Below, piece after piece: positions 1 through 8,140 of a stretch of 21,616 bases of DNA; positions within the stretch are counted from its first letter, which is position 1; each line of letters begins with the position of its first letter. The notes under the pieces were generated by a model that was not told the origin of the DNA, did no database searches, and worked only from the letters and a program-made list of their open reading frames with translations. Origin of the DNA: Sphacelaria rigidula (lineage: Eukaryota; Phaeophyceae; Sphacelariales); assembly GCA_964200075.2 (NCBI GenBank), contig CAXNAA020000401.1, positions 1 to 21,616 of the forward strand. Direction: 5' to 3'. The position numbers were made by a program, and so were the translations under genes.

Positions 1-1140
1 CACCGTTCCTACTCCTAATAGAGACACCTCCAACATTCTGGCGCTCATTACTTTCCTTCTCTACCATTGAGGGGGGGGGGGGGGGGGGTACCCCCTATTT
101 TTTTTGCCGTCGTCAAGACCGTTGACCTCGCTTCCCTACAAAGCCGCGACGGAACACGCCGGGTTTTCGCCGGACCAGGCTCGTAAGCACTGAGCGCGAA
201 GCACCCCGATGTGTTCGGTGAGTCGCATGAACGGTGATGTGCATCCTACTACAGTAACATTGTTCGATCAGAAGCGTACTGGTTATCTTGCATGTCAATG
301 GCAGCTTCGCATTAGTTACTTCATTTTCTGGAAGCACGAGTTGCTTCATGTCGCCACTTCCACAGCCACGAGCCAGACTGCCTCATGGATGCCTCAACAT
401 TTGAGCAATACATGGTACGATCATCCTCTTTGCGCGGAGTTGAGTTTCTTCCACCCGGCACAATATAGTCTTACGCGACCATCATCACTTACCGCAACAA
501 AACGCAAGCAAGAAGACAAACGGTAGCCGGGTTGCTTAGCTTACGCAGTGAAGGGCGTGATTTATAGCGTCGTCGCTAACCGATGCGAATCTTTGAACAG
601 GAAAAGGGTTATACCTGCGGAGAAATGAGTTGATCCCTCGATTTGACGGACTCGTTCCAGGGAAGGCGAGGGGCTGGAAGTGTGACCGAAAGCATGGTAA
701 CTATGAACGTCTTTCCAATCACTCGCAGGATGCTACCGTTGGCCCCGATGAATTGGGGGGAGTCGAGTGTATACTACAGCATCCAGCACCCAAGTCCGAG
801 ATATTCGTCTATAGGCCAGCAAAATACCGAGGAATGTGAAATCTTAATGAAGCTCGGCGTGGCCGGCACAGACTCTCGATGCAGCCGTGCGTACGTATAC
901 ATAACGAGTACATGACTACGTCGAGTCAACGGGAAACCAACCTCAATCTTCTCCACCATGGTCAAAGATAAAACGACGCAACTTTCGACGGCGTGGCCAC
1001 TGCCGGCTGACGAGAATATCAAGATTAGTGGAAGTGCCGGGGTAATATACTCCGTGCGAAAGACCACGGTATGCCGAACCTGGATCAACCCGGCCGAATG
1101 GAATATCCGGGCGGGACCACTTGTAGTTGACCCGCAGTGC
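1..1140. other. Non-coding tract with a poly-G run
   Basis: No reading frame here looks coding: the open frames are short, overlap on both strands and have no domain-like composition. The only clear landmark is an uninterrupted run of 18 G at 71-88, followed by TACCCCC. The tract lies downstream of the large minus-strand gene and leads directly into the SINE-body repeat. Confidence 0.5.
71..88. repeat. Poly-G homopolymer (18 G)
   Basis: A pure run of 18 G. Such runs are prone to sequencing and assembly length error, so the exact length should not be trusted. Confidence 0.95.
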
Positions 1141-1406
1141 GGTTGTCGTGTTGTCGTCCCGTCTATTCTGGACGCCGGTCTACACCTTTCGGCATATGTG
1201 GGCGCACCAGCAGGGGCCACACAGGAGGAAGGTCAACACAGGATTTTTTTTTTAGTACCCCTACCTTCCTTCTGCGGTGCTTGCCTTTATTTTCCATTGC
1301 CAAAGGGGTTCAGCAGTCCCGTTCCCTCGTCGACCGTTGAGTCGAATTTCGTGTACGACATAGTCGCTCTCCTCTGTTGGGCATGGTGCGAGAAAAAGGT
1401 TGTAGT
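1141..1406 (-). repeat. SINE-body-like dispersed repeat, copy 1 (minus)
   Basis: Read on the minus strand from about 1406 to 1141, this matches 11708-11978 (plus strand) over most of its length, with an estimated 70-80% identity by eye. Shared blocks include TTTTTCTC near the start, ATGCCCAACAG, GAGAGCGACTATGTCGT, GGCAAGCACCGCAGAAGGAA, CCTTCCTCCTGTGTG, GCGCCCACATAT and GTCCAGAATA, in the same order and spacing. The tRNA-like head seen upstream of the other copy is missing here: the homology stops at about 1406, next to the TTAA end of a piggyBac-like element. This is either a 5'-truncated copy or one disrupted by that neighbour. It has no coding capacity worth calling. Confidence 0.8.
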
Positions 1407-1440
1407 ATGCAGCGTTAACCCTTTTGGGACCGACCCCCCA

Positions 1441-1466
1441 CTAACACAGGGTTGACCCTGTGTTAG
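1441..1466. repeat. Perfect subterminal hairpin
   Basis: CTAACACAGGG, a 4-base TTGA loop, then CCCTGTGTTAG: an 11-bp stem with no mismatch. It begins 8 bp inside the left terminal repeat of the piggyBac-like element and has no counterpart at the right end. Subterminal hairpins are known transposase-binding features in some DNA transposons. An accidental terminator-like fold is the alternative. Confidence 0.85.
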
Positions 1467-2040
1467 TGCAATAATTGAAAATAAGTCTTCTAGCGACCTA
1501 CCCAATCACGGCGAGGCGAAATTTATCGACCAGATCTGAACGACCAGTGCTGGGGTTGTTGGCGAGTATGATGCCACTGCAAATATAATGTGGGGACCCT
1601 ATCCCTGGCCCAGATAAGCCTTCGCAGGCTTCCAAGCGCAGGGCTGTCGGAGCTCGGTTATATGATATGACTTGCACTTAGTATACCGTTCCCGAGTTTT
1701 CCGGTGGGTTTTTCGGGTCTCAATTCCCTACTAAAATGTCGTAATTTACACGAACACAGGGTCGACCGGAAAAGCCGGGAAGGAGTGTACATGCTAGCAT
1801 GTGGTCATTTTAACCACGCCCTAAAACCAGGTGGGCTGTGGAAAGACAAAATGATTTTCTGTCATGAGTTCTGCTTATCCCTCTGGCGATGACTTGCAGG
1901 GTGCAGTTAACATATTTGTAGTGGGTGGGGATGAAGAAGCGGTATGTAGGTGGTTGGTCTCAGTAGCTGAGAATTGCCCAGAACGTGGAAGGGAGTATGC
2001 AGCGGCAGCTGCTGCTTCAGTCGAAGAGGCGTACTACACT

Positions 2041-2062
2041 GTACTGTACTGTACTGTACTGT
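2041..2062. repeat. GTACT pentamer tandem repeat
   Basis: Four units of GTACT followed by GT, next to a GCATGCATGC palindrome. The same pentamer, read on the other strand as GTACA, recurs at 4535-4551 and as scattered shorter runs near 15540-15605. It is simple sequence inside the piggyBac-like element. Confidence 0.9.
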
Positions 2063-2457
2063 TGCATGCATGCGTGCCGCAACACTGAAACCGTTCGAAG
2101 AGGATTTGCCGCATGCAACAAAGGGGGAAACAGCGGCCCACCCCGACCACAAAGGGCTGTGTGGCAACGTGATCGGGACTAAAGTATTATCGAAAGCCAC
2201 AAGTGGCGGGCGGCCCGCCGGCTCCGCATCCTGTTGGAAGCTCTCCAACGCGACCCATACTGCTTGCTAGATGAGATGTATACCATTGCACCTGTGCACC
2301 TGAAAACAGACTAGATGAAACTTTCGGTCTTCGTCATAACCCTGCGCTTACATACGCGGATCATCAGCAACACGCCACTATTTCGTGCAGACGCCAGACA
2401 CGTCATTCCTGACCAGCCTCATTGATCGGTCTGGAGGCCCGGTCCCAAAAGGGTTAA

Positions 2458-3056
2458 CTGACCCCATGAGATCGTTGAAAAAAGATGGGACTAGCTGTAC
2501 CGAAGAACAAAGATGGCTGGCACGCCGTGCGGCGCGATCCCTGAGGCACTTCTTTAAGGAACAAGCTGCACATGGCACAATAGCTAAGCTAACTCATGTG
2601 CCCACTCATTCAGCCCAGATGAAGGCGTACGTTATTCTCCGTGAGAGACTCATTTTCCTGTTTCTTGACGAAAAGCAAACTTTAGAAATGCTTTTGCGTT
2701 CCGTCGAACAAATAAATGGATTCCTGTTTCTTGTCACACCAACTCCTCACTCATACCCGAGCAACGGTTTGCATATCAAGGTGCATATATTAATTATGCC
2801 TCTCACCCACTACACGCTCCATTGCGTTCTACATATTTTTCATTTCGTCACATTATTTCATCACTCATGCCCGTGAGACATTTACAAAAATCAAGATATA
2901 TGTATATATTGCACACCTCACCCGCTCCATGTTCCATGCTTTTCTACACATTCGCTTATTTAGGCACTGGGTCGAACTCGCCGATGGAGGTCCAACCATG
3001 CTACTCTACTCACCTGCCGAGCTATGAAAAACACAAAAATAAATGGGGAAGACAAT
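2458..3056 (-). other. Presumed 3' flank or 3' UTR of the large gene
   Basis: This AT-richer stretch lies immediately downstream of the minus-strand stop codon at 3059-3057. I see no coding sequence. On the gene strand an excellent acceptor-like tract (T-rich, ending CATAG at 3026-3022) and, 8 nt further, a consensus donor CAG/GTGAGT (GT at 3013-3012) follow the stop codon. They could mark a spliced 3' UTR or an alternative end of the protein. No clear AATAAA signal is visible near the stop. Confidence 0.4.
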
Positions 3057-4184
3057 TCACGCCGTGATAGGAACGCCGAGCGCATCATTTATACTCTCCT
3101 CAACAGACAGAACTCGCTCCACCTCGTCTAGGCATTCAGACAGCGTCAGCGCCTCGGGGAGGGCTCGTACCAAATCAGCTCCTCCCAGCTCCTCGCCGCA
3201 CTTTCGCAACAAGCCACGCACTAAGCGATCGGCTGCACCGACATCCATAACCGAATCATCTCCACTCCCCCGAGCCCCGTCGCCTACATTCAGCAGAACG
3301 TGTTTGACGTGCGTGATGACGGCAGCCCACAGGCCTGGGTCCGTCCCACAGTACTCCTTAACATACAATTTCAACGCCCGCTCGCTCGCCTCAGATACGT
3401 CGTTCACCACTGCACCAACTTCGCCATCGGCAAGACCCCCCCCGGCTGCAATGGCTGGAGGTCTTCTCGCAGCCGTGACGCCCCTTTCTGCAGCTGCAGC
3501 GGCCGCCGCTACCCCCGCCGCCACTGCCGCCTCCGCCCTGGCCGCCCCGACAACCTCCACCAAAACCTGTAGCATGACATCGACCCCGGCGAGGAGTTTT
3601 CCCGATGGTGGAAGTGCCGCTGCAAGAGCTACAATAGCACCGACAGCGCTAAGCGGGACGCCTCGCGGCGGCCACGGCCAAGTGGACCGTTGCATCCCTT
3701 GTCCAACTCCTCCGGCGCCCCAAGCCACCGTCTCAGTCGTGGGTTGGCTATGTGCGCCAGACTTGAAGCCCCCACGCGAAGCTGGCATTGGAGCAGGAAG
3801 TCGTCGCTTTGCCTCGGTGGCTACTTCCGCCGCTTCCTCAGGGCTCATGCCACTCCCGTTGCCGCCGTTGCCGCGCCATGTTACCTCACGTACCAGCGCC
3901 ACAATGGCCGCCAAATGCCCCTCCGCCGCTCCGACGTCTCCCTGAGATGGGCTCCCCGTCAGCAGCGGGACAACGACGTCAGTCCAGCAACTACCGTCCC
4001 CATCTCCACTTTTCCTGGAACCAATGCCATTGCCACTGGTAAAGCCAGGGTCGGTGGGATATTGGCGTGCCGGCTGCGTCCTCCCACTGCTCGGCCCCTC
4101 GAGCGTGCGTAAGTCGTCGAGATGGGCAGCGATGAGATGTCGAAGAATTGCGCGATCTACAGCGCGATTTTGACTCAGCGACGC
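3057..4184 (-). CDS. Exon 10 (last) of the large gene: helical C-terminal region
   Basis: Open from at least 4301 down to TGA at 3059-3057. In the model it supplies residues 1368-1742. It starts with helix-rich sequence (RAILRHLIAAHLDDL), has Gly/Ser and Ala-rich spacers (including a run of seven Ala near 3490), and ends with about 110 residues that look like alpha-solenoid. These include ALKLYVKEYCGTDPGLWAAV and RGLLRKCGEELGGADLVRAL followed by PEALTLSECLDEV. The spacing of 'DPxLW', 'GLL...G' and 'LPEAL' recalls the clathrin-heavy-chain-repeat ends of Vps39/TGFBRAP1, Vps41 and Vps8. This is a by-eye resemblance, and no RING or zinc motif follows. The 5' boundary is uncertain: 4184 follows TGGCAG and is phase 0, but AG sites farther upstream (near 4289 and 4208) remain possible. 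Confidence 0.72.
   Translation of the reverse strand, partial: ASLSQNRAVDRAILRHLIAAHLDDLRTLEGPSSGRTQPARQYPTDPGFTSGNGIGSRKSGDGDGSCWTDVVVPLLTGSPSQGDVGAAEGHLAAIVALVREVTWRGNGGNGSGMSPEEAAEVATEAKRRLPAPMPASRGGFKSGAHSQPTTETVAWGAGGVGQGMQRSTWPWPPRGVPLSAVGAIVALAAALPPSGKLLAGVDVMLQVLVEVVGAARAEAAVAAGVAAAAAAAERGVTAARRPPAIAAGGGLADGEVGAVVNDVSEASERALKLYVKEYCGTDPGLWAAVITHVKHVLLNVGDGARGSGDDSVMDVGAADRLVRGLLRKCGEELGGADLVRALPEALTLSECLDEVERVLSVEESINDALGVPITA
3488..3514 (-). repeat. Alanine-codon repeat (GCN) in exon 10
   Basis: The gene strand reads as consecutive Ala codons (GCGGCGGCCGCTGCAGCTGC and similar) encoding seven Ala in a row inside an Ala/Val-rich spacer. It is typical of length-variable low-complexity insertions between folded segments, and the codons are mixed, so it is not a pure triplet microsatellite. 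Confidence 0.7.
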
Positions 4185-4316
4185 CTGCCAGGCTGCCGGA
4201 GCTCCCTTTAGCGGCAGACGTTTGCCATATCGCGGATAGCCCGGGGCGAGCAAAGTAAGGTCAGTGTCTCGCAGGATGTCACAAACTATCAGGCGATTCA
4301 CTTGTCACGCTATTCG

Positions 4317-4352
4317 TTACTATCATTACTATCATTACTATCATTACCATCA
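4317..4352. repeat. 9-bp tandem repeat TTACTATCA (x4)
   Basis: Three units of TTACTATCA and a fourth with one change (TTACCATCA), followed by a partial unit. On the gene strand the unit is TGATAGTAA. It is intronic, close to the 3' end of intron 9, and each unit contains an AG and a GTAA, so it is also an array of weak splice-like signals. Confidence 0.9.
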
Positions 4353-4534
4353 TCTGGTTTGCTCTCCTGTACCACGAATAGCACGCGAAAGAGCTCTGAG
4401 GCGCCGTCAGGTCTGTCTCGGAAATCTGGAGTGCGCGGGTAAGTTTGCGTCGGATGAATTCTCGTCTAATCCTTGCGCCAGGTCGAGCAAAATCGGAACG
4501 GGAAGAACAAACAGTGGATAGCACAGTACTGCGC

Positions 4535-4551
4535 AGTACAGTACAGTACAG
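4535..4551. repeat. GTACA pentamer tandem repeat
   Basis: Three units of GTACA plus two further bases, preceded by CAGTACTGCGCA. It has the same pentamer as 2041-2062 read on the opposite strand. It is intronic. Confidence 0.85.
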
Positions 4552-4850
4552 AACAGTGGTAGCAGCATTACTTCAGGTCGTGCACATCGGTCGTGATCGG
4601 GTTCGAGCGCTGCAGTTTGCTGTTAATCGGTTGCCGACGGGCTAAATCAAGCCTTATGTGTGTCTTTCGTGCACATTTCTCGCATCTTTCGTCGGGCAGC
4701 CTCCTTGCTCGTTGGCCACAGCCATGTCATCGACGGTGCTGACTTCACCGTCGTTCGTGATGATGACATTGTGTAGCACAGTATCTGCTTCTCGGCCTCT
4801 GGAATAGTTTCGCAAACATTGAAATCCATATATCGCATGACACCCATCAC

Positions 4851-5204
4851 CTTCCAACGCGACTGCACCTCAAGAATTGCACGAACTGACACTGGGATAA
4901 GCGCGCAAATGAGAAGCATTGGCAGAAACCTCACCAGCGCTTCCGCCAGTCGCTCCTCCTGACGGGTGCCACGATTCGCCTGGGCCAACGAAACCGCACA
5001 CCGCCGGCTGAGAAATTCGCTTGCTGCAGTCTCCGACACCTCCATATCTCGGTTCTCGATTCGATTAAGGACTGCACTACCGAACTGGGCTCCGTCGAGT
5101 TCGAGTGGGTCGAACGATTCCCGTCGTGATGGCAAGGTACATGAATCTTCCTCCGCTGCCGCGTCGAGGGACGCTCTTTTGAGGGATTCCAGGCGCGCCG
5201 CTAT
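4851..5204 (-). CDS. Exon 9 of the large gene: helical segment
   Basis: The acceptor is excellent: a pyrimidine-rich run ends GGTTCTCAG, and the exon starts at 5204 with ATA GCG GCG. The donor after AAG at 4851 is GTGATG. It is 354 nt, phase 0 at both ends, giving residues 1250-1367. The sequence is clearly protein-like: IAARLESLKRASLDAAAEED, an acidic/serine linker, then two amphipathic helices and the hydrophobic stretch RFLPMLLICALIPVSVRAIL near residues 1336-1358. That stretch could be a buried helix of a solenoid or, less likely, a membrane segment. An alternative donor (GTGCAG) lies 15 nt upstream, also phase 0. Translation stays open downstream to 4647, so the donor choice rests on signal quality. 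Confidence 0.6.
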
Positions 5205-5619
5205 CTGAGAACCAAGAGCAACACGTGAGCGTTGGCTAGTGCACGATGCGCGGAGGAGCAAAAGCGGGCACACTCGAAAAGAGACGACGCCAAATACAAA
5301 CGCTCTTGACGAACTGTAGTACGACAACTGGCTATCGGTCTTATGGTGAAGGAAATCACCATGGGTTGTTCGCGGCAAGCGCAAATCGACGCTTCCAAGA
5401 TCCGCCGAAATGGGCGTCGTCTCGTTTGAGAATGTTTGGTGGCGCAACAAAAACTGTGGTCCCTTGCAAGGAAGTCGTCTACTGTCACCACACTCTCAAC
5501 GTGCTTAATAAATATCTACGATAGGCATCAGCCGGGTCAGGTCCGACCGGCGAGCAGTAGTCTGCACTCTCATCATGTCAGAATAGAGTGCTCATTTCAA
5601 CACTCAGGTTGTTGCATAC
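5205..5619 (-). other. Intron 8 of the large gene
   Basis: GTATGC donor directly after CAG at 5620 and TTCTCAG acceptor at 5205. It is 415 nt. Nothing else is recognisable inside. Confidence 0.6.
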
Positions 5620-5840
5620 CTGCCTCCCACCAGCACCAAGGACGCGCAGGGCGTGCAAAGGGTCCACTGTAGGCGTGAAACACTTTCCCGTCAGCTCCAG
5701 CACCTCTTCCACCCTATGCGGCCCGAAAGTTCTTCCTACAGTACATGCATGTTCCAGCAGCACAACAGGTGATTGTGAGGTAATAATACCATGCCAATAA
5801 TATCGAAATGTACGAGGTATGCACGAAGAACAAGGGACAT
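5620..5840 (-). CDS. Exon 8 of the large gene: helical segment
   Basis: The donor at 5619 is strong (AGGCAG/GTATGC, phase 0) and joins in frame to exon 9. The protein-like core reads LLEHACTVGRTFGPHRVEEV followed by LELTGKCF and DPLHALRVLGAGGRQ, the helix-turn-helix rhythm of an alpha-solenoid. No AG occurs between the CACTAG acceptor at 5842-5841 and the core, so the exon must start there or farther upstream. Starting at 5840 gives phase 1, exactly what exon 7 requires. The first ~25 residues (1176-1200) look less conserved in character than the rest. It is 221 nt and supplies residues 1176-1249. Confidence 0.58.
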
Positions 5841-6234
5841 CTAGTGTGCGAACAAAGCGGAAGGCCCATTACAAGTTGCGACTCGTATCAAGACGACTGG
5901 AGATCGATGACACTAGCAAGTCTACCATTTTACATTTTACCAACGGTTAAACCACCGGGAGTGTCCTCCTCGACCAGAATAATGTTACTGTATGCCATGA
6001 AAAGCATTATTCAGGCAGCGAGTGACTCTACTATCCTGGCGCACTCACAGTCCGATGACAAAAGTATTTGGGCCACAACATGATCCAGCAGGTGTCAATG
6101 TCGGAGATTGAGAGCCTCATGCAATTATCGAACGTCTAACACCTGTCGGTAAATCCGGCTAGGCTAAACTTATCCTTGGGCTATTCGTTTATTACAGCGC
6201 GTCTTCCGCCGAGGCGTACCAATTACACTTAGTG

Positions 6235-6268
<34 letters not shown>

Positions 6269-6291
6269 ACACGACGCCACACAACACGTAC
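5841..6291 (-). other. Intron 7 of the large gene
   Basis: Donor GAG/GTACGT at 6292/6291 and acceptor CACTAG at 5842-5841. It is 451 nt. A (TG)n microsatellite lies about 25 nt inside the donor (6236-6267 on the plus strand as CA). Confidence 0.55.
6236..6267. repeat. (CA)n/(TG)n microsatellite
   Basis: About sixteen CA units on the plus strand, TG on the gene strand, beginning roughly 25 nt downstream of the exon 7 donor. Read through without splicing, it would give an alternating Cys-Val tract, which is further evidence that the exon stops at 6292. Confidence 0.95.
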
Positions 6292-8140
6292 CTCCCGCCG
6301 TGTAACAGGAAGTCAGGTGTACAAGCGCCAGCACCAATGGCCGTAGTCGCCCAGCGGCGAGCATGCTTCTGGCTAAGGGCCCCGCCCCCCCTGCTTTCGG
6401 TGCCACCAATGCCGGATGTCTCTCACAGGCAAGCTGAAGAATGGCATCCTCCGCGCCGCGACAAGAGTCTCCAGTATGTGACTCTTTAGCGGCTGTGTTC
6501 TCGGTCATTTCTCGATACCCATGCAGGACTACCCGCGCCACCGCAATCCACGCACGAGAGGCGTTGTTATCGTCCATCCGCCCATGTTGCTCGTCCCCAA
6601 TGCTCCCTAGCGTCAGTTCCGCTTGCCGGTTCTCCCGACGACCTCCCACCTTGGACTTCGATTTTCGCGCAACGCCACCACTACTAGTAGAGCCCTTATC
6701 CACTTTATTGCGACGGCTACGGCCAAGAGACCGCCGGTCAGTGCCAGATTCACCACTGCTGCTCCTGCTCAAGCTACTCCGACCACTATTGCTACTGCTG
6801 CTGCTAGAGACGGGGGATTGTTCAGCTAGCGATTTTTCTTGTTCATCCAAGGCACGGATAGCCAGAGACAGGGCGTTGGGGCACGCAAACCACGGGGCGC
6901 GGCGTGCGCATATTACCGCAACAGCCAAAGACATCGCTTGCCCATCCCCGACTTCGATGTCCCGCATAATCGACGGTTGCAGCGCTCGTTTCGTATCTCG
7001 ACCGTGTAAGTAGTCCACGAGCCCCGCCAGGACGTTCTCCACATCAGTGAAGTCTTCATAATCCCTAGGTGCGAGGGGTGACCGAGATCCCAGCACCGCG
7101 GAAGTATCGTTACTGTTTGCTCCGACTCCCAATGCGCGAAGCAGGTAATTTTCGTGCATGATTCGATATAAAGACCGTTCGAGACCTACAGAAACTCTCG
7201 TATGAATCGATGGAGACGAGTGTGCGGCATCTCCTTCGCCCGCCGACTGCGGTTCTGGGCCTTCCACTGTCTCCGACGGCATCTCTATCCAGCCGCGGCC
7301 TACGGCAGCATCGCTTCTACAAGCTTCCGTATCCGGCGCTAGCACTTCAACCACACGCGATGCTGCCTCTTTGAGGCGATTGCAGCAATCCATTATGCTC
7401 TCGTCGGACTCCAGAAGCCAGGAACAGGCCCGTGCATACGCCTGCGCAGCGGTATGAATCATATCCGTCTCGTCACCACCTCCCGTGGTGGCGGCTGCTC
7501 GCTGAGCTTCTTCTAACCATAGTCGACCCACGAGAGATGCACACCGTGCGGCTACCCGCTGCCGTGTGCAGCACTGTACCAGTTTGGGGAGAATACTCTC
7601 GATCCCCACACTCATACCGCCAGAACTGCCCTCTTCACCGCTTCCTGCCGGTCTCCTGCTGCTATTTCTATTGGTGCCCTTGCGATCGGAGGGGGACACA
7701 GCCGCCCGCCAGCAGGTGGTTGCCTCGGCTGTGAGCGCTCCGTGTAGACCTTCCGCCGCCGCTAAAAAGGCTGCGGATACAGTTTGAAGCCGGGGGTGCG
7801 GCGCACGTGCCTCCGCTGCAGCAAGCAAACGGAACGCCTCGGTAGGTGTTCTAAGTCGGAGGACCAAAGCCACCGACGAGGCGTTACTCCCACCAGTAGT
7901 ATTGCCACCGATTCCGCAGAATCCTTCTCGCCAAGCGGCCCACTTGGCTTGCCAGAAGTCTTCACGCTGATCGTCACCCGCGTCGTTCTCCGCCACCGCT
8001 GCCAAAACATGTTGGTGGGGCCGCGACGACGACGATGGGAAGATAGTACCGGTGTTATTGAAGGTACATTCATCAACCGCTCCGGCGGTGCGCAGACGTT
8101 GTCGAGATTGCCACCCCAGAAAAGCAATACTGGAGAGTTC
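6292..8140 (-). CDS. Exon 7 of the large gene: propeller end and long helical region
   Basis: The largest exon (1849 nt, residues 560-1175) and the most secure coding block: more than 600 codons open on the minus strand with natural composition. It starts after GGTAGCAG at 8142-8141; the in-frame TAG just upstream forces an acceptor there. It begins ELSSIAFLGWQSRQRLRTAG (propeller-like, continuing exon 6), then FWQAKWAAWREGF, then helix after helix (TPTEAFRLLAAAEARAPHP, AARCASLVGRLWLEEAQRAA, AAQAYARACSWLLESDESIM, GLERSLYRIMHENYLLRALG). A Ser/Arg-rich, probably disordered spacer lies at about residues 1000-1065, before a last helical block (RSMLAAGRLRPLVLALVHL). The donor is GAG/GTACGT at 6291, phase 1. 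No enzymatic motif is visible, and scaffold function is inferred from architecture. Confidence 0.85.
6751..6815 (-). repeat. Serine-codon low-complexity tract in exon 7
   Basis: The gene strand encodes VSSSSSSNSGRSSLSRSSSG using mixed AGC/AGT/TCC codons. It is likely a flexible, phosphorylatable linker between helical blocks. Confidence 0.8.

Larger units (their letters stand above)
1415..2457. mobile_element. Non-autonomous piggyBac-like element (TTAA, CCC-TIR)
   Basis: A TTAA at 1415-1418 is followed by CCCTTTTGGGACCG (1419-1432). The exact reverse complement CGGTCCCAAAAGGG (2440-2453) is followed by TTAA (2454-2457). The match extends one base outside each TTAA, giving a 19-bp perfect inverted repeat (1414-1432 and 2440-2458). 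A TTAA target duplication plus terminal inverted repeats starting CCC is the known signature of the piggyBac superfamily. The 1035-bp interior has no transposase-like frame, so if this is an element it is a MITE or deletion derivative mobilised in trans. A perfect hairpin lies just inside the left end, and a GTACT tandem repeat lies in the middle. The weak points are the short inverted repeats and the presence of a single copy in this window. Confidence 0.7.
4185..4850 (-). other. Intron 9 of the large gene (approximate)
   Basis: Donor GTGATG at 4850 follows a phase-0 AAG. The modelled acceptor AG is at 4186-4185. The intron contains a 9-bp tandem repeat (4317-4352), a GTACA pentamer run (4535-4551) and several frame stops. 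The short frames inside it on both strands look like chance. The 3' boundary is the weakest in the model because several AGs follow the pyrimidine-rich stretch. Confidence 0.45.

Noticed and set aside
3043-3945. Plus-strand open frame of 300 codons
   Set aside because: It is antisense to the GC-rich exon 10 and consists of Ala/Pro/Ser/Arg-rich sequence typical of the opposite strand of an Ala/Gly-rich coding exon.
4654-4857. Alternative minus-strand frame of 67 codons containing a plausible acidic segment
   Set aside because: It overlaps the read-through of exon 9 beyond a good GTGATG donor and has no acceptor of its own in the right place; more likely intron 9.
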